Source of the DNA: Diadema setosum
Taxonomy: Eukaryota > Echinodermata > Echinoidea > Diadematoida > Diadematidae
Assembly: GCF_964275005.1 (NCBI RefSeq)
Contig: NC_092704.1
Span: 5,848,048-5,912,047 of the forward strand
Direction of reading: 5' to 3'
Length of the DNA: 64,000 nt
Shown here: positions 25,178 through 35,800 of the stretch, piece by piece
How positions within the stretch are numbered: the stretch's first letter is position 1
Layout of the letters: each line of letters starts with the position of its first letter
Translations under genes and position numbers: made by a program
Notes under the pieces: model-generated
What the model was told of the DNA's origin: nothing
Seen by the model: the letters and a program-made list of their open reading frames with translations, nothing else
The model's database searches: none

Positions 25178-27494
25178 CGTCGCCTCATTCACTTAGCAGA
25201 TCTCTCCCGTCTGGTTGACCCTCTGGGATGTTTTACTGATCGAAAATACTGTTAAAATAACCAATAAGTTGATACTATACTGAACAATCTCTTGCTTTAG
25301 CAGGTTGAAACTTGATGAAGGCTATTGTTTAGGTTAGGGGGTCATGTTGCATGTTCAATATATCATAGACCATGCCAATATAATCTGGTAGTATTTGAAG
25401 ACTGTCGGCCTTCTGCTGTATCTGTCCAGAGATGGAACGTAATGAAATATCCTGGAACATTAAAAAACAAAACAAATGAGCAAACTGACAACATCTGTTA
25501 ATTGGCCAAACCCCCAACAGGCAATTAGAGCTCTATACTATGTAGGTCTACATTTCATGGGTTTGACAAACTAAATACATTTAAATATAAAATTCAGTAT
25601 GGTTGGGTGTTCATAATATCGGACACCTAACGTTTTTCTATCAATAGAAACGTGAAAAATCTCACAATTTGCCTGAAATTTTACTCACGTGTGGAGAAAA
25701 TACTCCGGATTCACAAGCGCGCACTGAAAATGCGATCTGAGGTACACGCTATAGATGGCGGCTTCGAACGCGTGGGGTGTCATTTTTTCTGCACTCAGTT
25801 GCCGGGCTCATATCGACCGACCACCCCGCCCTCTATTGACAATACGTATAAAGCGTACTTAAACGCGTTTTTTCGACAAGCTGCAGCTGTTTTTTTCTAG
25901 TCGTAATTTTTTTCCCCAATAATATTTGAATATATTTTGAATCCTTCGATATTACTTTTGAAGGACTGTTTGATGAATTTGACTTGATTTTCATTAGGAA
26001 ACTTTTCATCGTAATTGAAATAAATTAGATGAGTCGGTTTGTTTTTTCACATTCATTTCTCGTTTCTGCTGCATCAACTCGTACGGTCGTAGCCTAGCGC
26101 AGCGGGCGACAAAATGTTTATGTCATGTGTATGTGTAACGTGTGTGCACGATCGTACAAGCGGCGGTGACAATTTTGCGGTCAAAATCGTCAAATTTATT
26201 ACGGAAGGATACTCTACATCTAACAACGAGTCAGCAAAGGTAGGCCTAGTTATATGTAGTTACACGATAAACCTTATTCGATTTTGCTAAATTTCGGTAA
26301 TTTAGAGGGAATACTTAGTTGTTTTCCCCACATTTTACTCGGTAGCGTAGCCCAGTGAAGAATCGAACACCGTTGCGCGTAGTCCCATGCGTACATTTTC
26401 TTTCGGTACGCGCAATGCCATTATAATGCGCGGTCGGTCGTTATGGACCCGGCCGGTGGGTTGGACCCCTACCATACTAATAAATAAAAGACACATATTG
26501 AATTCTTCCCCGAAAAGTGAAACAAGACAAGAGTAAAGAGAGTGACCAACTACGTTATTTACAAGCTGGCCTAACGTTAGCGGTCTAGTTTACTGTGGGA
26601 TAGGTATGTGTAGAATGTAAATTAATTTTAGAATATAATCTTTAGATGATCTTCTTCACAGTCACGACAGTCACACAACAGTCTCCTGCCGCCTACGTAC
26701 GTGCAGCATATATATTACTCACCTCTACTGGCTCTAGCTCTTCCTCTAACGTTACAGTTTGCACAGTTGTAGCTCTCTATTGTTGTTAAACCGCTGCTGC
26801 ATATACCACACAGTGCATAGCCACAGTCACGATCTCCTCTTGTCTTGCTTGTGATCTCGCATTCCGTTTCACCTCAATTCGCGACAACAAAACGACGTAA
26901 ACGTAGGCCCCCAACTCTTATTCGGCCTAACTTCTACGTGACAATCATAATTAAGTGTTTCCTCAAAAAACAGACAGACAGTTTGACTGTGCCTTTGGGC
27001 CAACTTTCCAGCGTCACTTTCAGTTGTTGTTTACATTTTTTTCCCGTCTTCCTTGCTTGTCATCATCGGTAGGAAATGCAGCAGTACACAAAGGTCAGCA
27101 TTCAGAAGTGCAGTGGATCCGGAGTGTGCATTGTAATACATAGGGCCTACTACATAAAAAGGAGCGAAGGTCTTGTTTATGTTACGTTTTACGCCTGTTT
27201 GAGAAACAGAAAAAAAAAAATACTGATCAATACATTTTCTTTTCTTAATTTCTAAATAAATATATTATAAATTTATTTTTATTCATGTATAAATTAATAT
27301 TTCAATACAATATTTATATTATTTTATATTTTGATATTGAAGTCGATCATCTTAAAGAATGTAAATTTCTGTATTATACTTAAAGAGACAAAGGACAACG
27401 ATTACAGTAGTTACTTTTGGTCAAAGGTCACTGGTCAGTTCATCCGCCCTCATCTGCCAGTTTTCCAAGCTGAAATAATTTTTCAACCGAAACA
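25178..27494. promoter_or_regulatory. Divergent ATG9/CNOT9 promoter region and 5' leaders
   Basis: The 2.3 kb between the two start codons. On the minus side the ATG9 leader may run up to 25451, where a good acceptor (TTTAATGTTCCAG) lies, with a noncoding first exon ending in a strong donor (CCACAC then GTGAGTAA) at 25681-25688. A GATGGCGGC motif (YY1-like) lies at 25754-25762. On the plus side a candidate noncoding exon ends at 26239 with donor GTAGGC, joining an acceptor at about 27460 (CTCATCTGCCAG). CpG density is high at 26090-26470. Leader exons and start sites are inference. The stretch 27190-27360 is simple AT-rich DNA. Confidence 0.5.
27418..27430 (+). promoter_or_regulatory. DR1-type nuclear receptor site near the CNOT9 start
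   Basis: TGGTCAAAGGTCA is a direct repeat of AGGTCA-like half sites with one-base spacing, one mismatch from the ideal DR1 bound by HNF4, RXR and COUP-TF proteins. It lies 65 bp upstream of the CNOT9 ATG. Binding is inference. Confidence 0.35.
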
Positions 27495-29820
27495 ATGCAC
27501 AGTGCTGGACTTGGAATGCAACCGGTAAGTGACTTTGTAGAAGACGTACGGAGTCTTTTATTCATAATACATACGTTTTAATCACATTCGTCTCAATTCA
27601 GTGGGAGTATTTATACACTACACAGCCTAGTGCGTGCGCTGTCATGACTGTCTGTGTGGCCGAGAAAAGTACATGGCCCCATTCGTTTGCTTTCGTGTGA
27701 CGTGTGTGAGCGAGTACGCTGGTTCTACGCGTCAATGGCTCATTACTTACTTACAATGCAAATTACACTGTAAGGGAACGTATCGTATTGAATTTTCAAT
27801 GACTCCAGTGGTTGTTGATACATGCAAACTGTTGTGAGACGTACATCCAGTGCCGTGGGATCGGCAAAAAGATGGAGATTGTAACGGTCGAACCTCGGCA
27901 CAGCCTTGCCCTTGCAGGGCGCGCGCCAGGGACAGGGTGAGGGCAGGGGCGGGGCCAGGGCCAGGGTCGCAGGGAGGTGGAACCTTGGGTCCTTGCCTTG
28001 GCAATTGAATTGGTGCGTGTGCACGTACGGGTGCTGATGTGTGTAACTGTGATGTTTGCTTACGATGGTTTGGTAATGAAAAGCTGAATGTGCGTGGAGA
28101 AGACAAATGCAAACCTAGAAGTTGTGTGTGTGATTCTGATAATTCCCTGTTTGTACACTTCACTTATTCTACAACATGCATAAACACAGTATATTTAGAG
28201 CTAGAGGTGTCTAGAATCTGTCTCGAGTGAGTCCAGTGTTAGGAATTGGGGTCTGTCGCCAAAAAGCGCTATAGATCAAGAACCAGTATGCTGTTCTGTG
28301 GCTATTTTTGTTTTCTTTTACTAATCAAAAGCTCCGAGTGTGATGGTATTGGCAAAGATGCAACAGAAAAACAAAACCAGATCTCTGTCTACAGGGGTTG
28401 AATTTTTCTGTGATATTTATGTGACTAACAAAAGACATGGAGAGGGAACATGCAAGTTATGCTGAGTCGAGGGGAAGGTGCATTCCAATGTCTTTTGGTA
28501 AACATATCAGTACTTTAGCAATGATTGACAGATGATGTTACAACAGGAATATTGGTTTGGAAGGATTTTTTTTTTTTTTGTGGCCGTATCCAAGTAATCT
28601 AAAGAAAAATTGGAGAAAAATTATTTAAGAATATATTGAATATTTCTAGCTATTTGTTTCACTGCAAAAGTGATGTTATGGGTATCATAAATCAACACAG
28701 ATCAACATGCATTTGTATTTCAGGGAACCTTTTCTCCCACATCTACAAACAAATCCAGTATCGCTCACGTATAAAGTTTAGTTTGTAATCATTACAACTT
28801 ACTGTTTCACTTTGAGCAGCGGTTGGGGTCTGCTGCAATACCAGCCCCAACACCATCCTCGGTCAGCGTGCCTACGATAAACTCAGTGGAGAGAGAAAAG
28901 ATCTACCAGTGGATCGTTGAATTGGCGAGCCCTGACACCAGAGAAAATGCACTTCATGAACTCAGGTAAGTTTTCTTTTAGAGGCAAATTTGAATGAAAT
29001 TTAGATAAAGCATGTAGCTTACCTGAGCTACAAATTGTGATCATTCACCATCTAATACCCGTCACTAGTTATTTGTTGTGCGTAAACTTATTCATCATAG
29101 TTGGTACAAATGGTTTTTGGTATCCCAAGTGAGGCCCCTAACTAGGGCAGGGCTGAAAATTTCCAAATTTTCATTATGCTTGACATTTTTATCTTCTCGA
29201 AAAGTGGATCTTGATTTTTGGCTGTATTTTGACCAAAGTTGATAATTCCACATTCTTTTGGAAAACAGATGGCTGGATTTTGACCACACTTAGCAGGAAT
29301 CATCAATGGGAAGAGAGAATAATAATTTGTGCGGATGGTGGTTGTGTCCCATGGGTAGCCCCATCGGCTAGGTGGTAATACCCCAAAGCAGATAATTTTC
29401 ATAATTTTTGACATTTTCTTCTTTTTGAAAACTGCTAGTGTGGGGGCCAGTATCCATAATTAGGAGAATCTTGCCTTTGGGGCCTGTGGCAATTTCCAAA
29501 TGTAATCTTTATTTATTTACAGTGCACTCCCGTTATAACGAACACGGTTATAACGAAATTCCGGTTACAATGAAATAAAAATGCAGGTCGCAAAATTATC
29601 ATCTCTCTGTTTTTTTTATTGTTTTCTTTTGTTCTGATATAACAAAATTTTGATATAACAAAATTTTGATATAACAAAAGAAAACTACCGGTCCCGAGGA
29701 TTTTGTTATAACAGGAGTCCACTGTATTTATTTTTTTTTAATAGTTTGCCTCAGGTTGTGTGCAGTGAATGCAAAGTGCACTGCACAAATGAGCACTTGA
29801 CCTATACTGGTACATTGTAG

Positions 29821-29852
<32 letters not shown>

Positions 29853-32800
29853 GGTTTTTTTTTTTTTTTGGGGGGGGGGGGTTGTATTGTGTAGCATGTA
29901 TTGCCCGTTTTATGTGCAGCAGAAGACTGGCTAATGTGGAGGCCTGTTCTGTGTTTCACATATATCCATCTGACTGATATTTATTACCTTGACAGATATC
30001 CCTTGGGCAGTTGGATCAGACACCTTGCTTTTGTGAAGTCTGATAAGTATATATGAAAATGCTTTGTGAAATTATGTAAATTATGTCCTATGAATTTTGC
30101 TTCCACAGCAAAAAACGAGAGGTTGTGCCCGACCTGGCTCCGATGCTCTGGCACTCATTTGGTACAGTGGCTGCTCTGCTTCAGGAAATTGTCAACATCT
30201 ATCCCTACATCAATCCACCAGCTCTCACTGTGAGTTGAAATCATCTCAGCAATCACTGTGCTTTTCCTCCTAGAAATAGTACTCTCCATGCTTTTATAGG
30301 GATGCAGTGTTCCAAATTTGATTATCCTAAATGTTCCATGCCTTTGTAGCCATTCTTTATGAATATTTCTGTAATCACAGGAGGTGATACATGTAAGTCA
30401 CATTTTACTCATTTTACAAAGAGTTGTGTTGAGTTTTTGTGAGATGAAGACTTAAAGGGATGGTACAGTATTGGTGGAGATGAGAATTGGGCTTTTAACT
30501 TTTTGCGAGATACCAAGAAAACACTTATGATATAGTACAGAGCATACCATTTTAAGAGGAATTCAAAGTTTATTTGATGAAAATCGGGCTTGGAATGACT
30601 GAAACATCCCAAAACAAAGTAAAACAAAGCGATTGTAATAAAGTGTGGGTCCCACACTTTATTAGAATCACCCTTTTTTGGATATCTCAGCCATTTCAAA
30701 ACCAATTTTCATCAAATAAACGTGGAATTCCTCATACAAATTGTAGAATTACATGCTCTTTAATATTTGAGAAGAGGTTTCTCATTATCTCACCAAAAAA
30801 TGTTAGAAACCTGAAATTAGGTCTCAACCAAAACTATACCATCCCTTTAACTAGTTTTATATGAACTAGATTCTTTTGTGTCTATGTAGCATATGTGATA
30901 CAAATGCATGATTGGAATTCTACTCAAGTGGTTAAAGTCAACCTATTAACAGCATATTTTTTTTCTTCCTCTTCTTCTTCTTCTTTTCAATCCGCAGGCA
31001 CACCAGTCCAACAGAGTTTGCAATGCCCTGGCTTTACTGCAATGTATTGCATCACATCCAGAGACAAGATCAGCATTTTTACAGGGTGTGTCACGGTTCA
31101 AGTTTGTTGCAGATATTATTGCAAAAAAGCAGATTTTACTCATTTACACTGTATTTTGAATAATTGTACATTATGAATAATTTGTGGTGTTATTCAACAG
31201 TAAGATCAATATCCATTCTTGGTACGCAGTTATCTGTCATTTTATCTTTAGAATTATTTGTATTCTGGCAAATAATTGTATTGTTTCTGCTTCATCACAG
31301 TCACATATGTTTTTGTATTCCATATGTTTCAGGGAAATTTGTTGGTATAATGTTTATTGTGCAAGTGCATGTGCTGATACATTGTACTTGAGATTGCTGA
31401 ACTTTCAACCACATGAAGATTCAAAGAACATTAAGAGCTCTAACCAGAATACTTTGGACATGTTATACTATCTCATAGCCATATAATAATGAATGTGTTT
31501 TGGTCAAACAAGAACAAGGACAGAATTGTGATGAATGACACCGACAAACCCACTGTAGATGTGTGACAGTGTCATTCTTTCCATTGACAGTACTTGGTGT
31601 GTCTGTCCATTTATTAGTTAGATATTGCATTGGCATTGATAATCAAGACCATAAATACTTTATTTATGGGACATACTAGTTGTAAGAGGTCACTTGCAAA
31701 TGTTACTTGGTACAGTGCACTCCAGTTATATCAAACACTGTTGTAACAAAATTCTTTTACAACTAAGTGAAAATTAAGGTCCCAAAATCATCATCTGTAT
31801 ATCTTTATATCTAATGATTGTAGTTTACTGTTCAGCTATAAAATTTTTTTATCATAACAAGAGAAGCTGCCAATTCCAAGGACTTCTTTATAATGGGAGT
31901 CAACTATACTTCAACATGATCTGAGGGGAAATTAGAATAATGAACCTCAAGTCTAGAGAAGTTCTATGACCAAGCATGTTCTCTATTGTTTTTTGTTCCA
32001 ACAGCACACATACCCCTGTTTCTGTACCCATTTCTGCACACGGTCAGCAAGACGAGACCATTTGAGTATCTCCGTCTGACCAGTCTCGGTGTGATCGGTG
32101 CCCTGGTCAAGGTAAGAGTCTTCAGTCACCTTTCAGTATGTCTAAACTTGTCACTCGATATATCATAGATGGACGACATATATTTTGAAAGCTGGTTGTG
32201 AGATTGCATAAAAATCATTTTTTTAGGAGTAGCAAGTTGAATGATACGACGACGACAAGAATCATGAGTAGTTCAAACATGTAGGGTTTTTTTTTTTTTT
32301 TGATGAAGGGACATTCATTTTAAAATTCTATGTTTACATGTACATGTATATGCATACTTTGAGTATCATGGTAATTAGGCTGCATGTTGCAATGCACTAT
32401 TCTAGATTATACTGCTCACTCCAAGTGCAAAGTAATCCTGATTTGCCAAGGCACTGAAGATAGCTGTGCATTTGTCACACATATGTGTAGTATACTGCAT
32501 TTGAGATCAGGCATGATGTTGGTACATGGTGTATGGGGTGGAGAGACACTAGGACGAGCTGTGAGATGAATACCAAGGTAAATCATTAAAGACCTTTAAA
32601 GGGGATGGCTAGTAACTGATCAGTGGGAATCAGTGGGAATGCTGGGGATGATTGTTCCAATTCTTGTGGAATTCATTTAAGAGTACATTATATATCCATT
32701 GTTGTGTGAAAATTATTTGCTTCAGAATGGTCTTATATTCAAGTAATGTGCAGTTTAATGCCCCGTCACTGTACAGACATGCTAACCTGGAAACATTAAA

Positions 32801-35800
32801 CTGCACATTACTTGAATATGAGACCATTCTGAAGCAAATAATTTTCACTGAACAATAGATATATAATGTACTCTTAAATGAATCCCACAAGGATTGGAAC
32901 AATCATCCCCCAGCATTCCCACCGATTCAAACTGATCAGTTACTAGCCATCCCCTTTAATAGTACATATGTAATGTTGATTTGATGTCGAGACTAGCTAT
33001 TGAAGTAATGTTGTATAAACAAGACATTTTTTTTGTGTCTAATAATGGATGTGATTCATTGCATTTTCTGATTGTTGTTGTCTGTGGTTTGACTCTTACA
33101 CTGTCTTTTGCAGACTGACGAACAAGAAGTCATCAACTTCTTGCTGACAACGGAAATCATCCCGCTCTGTTTGAGGATCATGGAAAGTGGCAGTGAATTG
33201 TCAAAAACTGTAAGTGAAATGTTGAAGTTTGGTTCGCTTTCATGTCATATGATTTGATTGTGTTGTGCAAATCATGAATAGAATTTGCTCATATCTCACA
33301 GAATGAGAAACATGTGTTGTGATATGGGTAGACAACATAAGACTCTGTACAAAGTTGATGTGTGTTCAATGATGTACCAATACAGCACCTAATAAACCAG
33401 TGCTCATGAAATTAATAATCAATGGAAATTACAGCAGTCATTTGCCAAATACTGGAAGGCTTTGGAATAAAAAGTGTGTACTCCACTCTCAGAATAAAAT
33501 CCACAGTCATGTATAATGTATATAATTTTCTCTGCAGACATATTGTCCATTAGGACCATCTCACAGATGCAGACGCCTGTATGAGTGTTCATCTCATCAG
33601 AGACGTGTACATTGGAGTAGATCTGCTTTCCATAGTGTCTCCAATTGCTTTTAGACTACAAAAGCCCATTCATACAATGCAAAAGCTGCACCCTAGTTAT
33701 TTCAGTACTGTTTGACAATATTTCAGAAAGGTTGCAATCATTTTGACATAATAGTTATGGGTTCCAAAATGAGAATTTGTATCTTAAAGTTTAGAAATGA
33801 TCTATGCAGATTTTGGCATTGCTTTGCATGGCTAGACACTTCTTTTAGAGTACATACTGTATCAATAGGGCAATATAAATTCTTGCGATCACTGATAACC
33901 TTGTGTTGTGCACCCTGTGTGTCAAAATGCAGGTTGCCACCTTCATTCTACAGAAGATCCTACTGGATGAGACTGGCCTGTCCTACATCTGCCAGACCTA
34001 TGAGCGGTTCTCACATGTTGCAATGATCCTGGTTAGTATTCAGACACAGTGTGTGGCTTTCTCACTCCACTCACACTTGATCATAATTTTGAGACCTTTG
34101 CCAGAACATGCTTGAGATATTGATTGTTACACACAGATACAAGCACAAATATTTCCTCCCTTTTCTCTTGAAAGATTTTATACCAGTGGTCTTTACTGAT
34201 AAATAATGACAGCAGTAATCAGTCCCAACTTGTTGTGTATGCCCATTTAATGAACAGGATAAAAGAAAGACAAGATCTTTTCTTATTGTCATTTCTGCTG
34301 AAAGTCAATTACACACTGTCCCTTTATCTGCTCACAGAGGGAGGGTAGGATTTTTTACCTCTGGCTTATCTCTTTACATGTGCTTCACATGGTGGTATGA
34401 AGGTGGTGTACTACTTTCTACTGCTGCACATATTTGTGTATCTATATCAATGGGTGCAGTGTTTTTCTGGATTGTACCATATTTTCCTTCTGGAGAATAT
34501 GATTGTGACTTGTAAAAGGTACTGTATAATCTGCTCATGTTCCAGTAAATCTGGCAAAGAGATCTCTTCCGTAGACCAGGTTCATGAAATGTCTTTCTGC
34601 AGAATGGTGAGCAGTTGCAGAAAGATGCAAGTGCTGATTGTAATTTTTCTATGATGGTACTGAGTGATGCCATAAGTATTGTGCACCATTGATTGGAATA
34701 AAACTGCAATAGAAAGCATTGAATGTTACACCAGTTAGTTGTATGCCTGACTTCATAGTAGTAACACCATAACTTTATTTAAAGGAGACAATCAAAATCA
34801 GGTGGGCTTTCTTGCTGTGCCATCTGAAATTTTTATGCACAGAGCCACAGCCTGGTTTTACTGAAAGATGGTGATTGTAAATGAGTTACTAAAACCAATA
34901 CTTTCTTTGTCTTTCAGGGTAAGATGGTGATAGCACTGGCCAAGGAGCCATCAGCCAGACTCCTGAAGCATGTTGTACGGTGCTACCTTCGACTCTCGGA
35001 CAACCAGCGGTGAGTGTGCCTTCATGTGGTCAAATTTGTCCATAGGGACAACAGTGTGGTAGGCATGGACTTTTGCAGTCAGTGTAAAGGCAGTTATGTT
35101 TTAAAGATATGCATTCATGGGGTCTTCTAATTACCCAAATCACAAGTCTTTGCAGATGCCAACTGAAAACAGGAATTACTATATAATGTTCATAATTGCA
35201 AGTGACTGATCAGAATGCTTAGTTTGTATGGGTTCTCTATGAGTTGTGAGATTGGAAAAGATATGAGGAAGATCGCTGCTACTGTATTAGATTCATCCCC
35301 ATCTGTTCATAGTACAATGTTACACAAATGATGCTGATAGATAATAATCCATTTCAGACAGAATCTGCATCAGTCCTGCATTATACTTGATACTCTTTTT
35401 CTTTTTGTACCACTATTAAATCAAAAGTTTGACTAACGAATTACTAAAAGCAAGAAATGTTCCTGGCACAAAATTTTCACAAATTGGAGCCGAAGGCCTC
35501 TCTGCGGCATGGAATTTTCTTGAATTGCCACTGGCATTCAATGCACATAGTGTAGACAAGAACTTTCACATGCATTTTAGTTTCACAGATCATGGCTTGT
35601 GAAATTTGCAAAATTAAGGACGTTCCTCAGTTGAGTTTGTGCGCATCCTAGCTGCGCAGGTGTCAGTGACGTAACAAAGAGCGTAGAAGCGCACGCACGA
35701 GTGATGAGCTGAGCTAGCTGAGCTGAGCAGCTGCTAGTAGATCGAGCTAGAGTGTGGTATGTACGGATACCCGACAGCTCCCCACCGCGGCCGCGCCGGG

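Noticed and set aside
25175-25192. ATG9 start five codons upstream at 25192
   Set aside because: That codon is GTG and is preceded at once by an in-frame TAA; the ATG at 25177 matches the human start.
25329-25451. Minus frame DISLRSISGQIQQKADSLQ as a terminal coding exon of another gene
   Set aside because: The acceptor is good but no upstream exon joins in frame; more simply part of the ATG9 5' leader.
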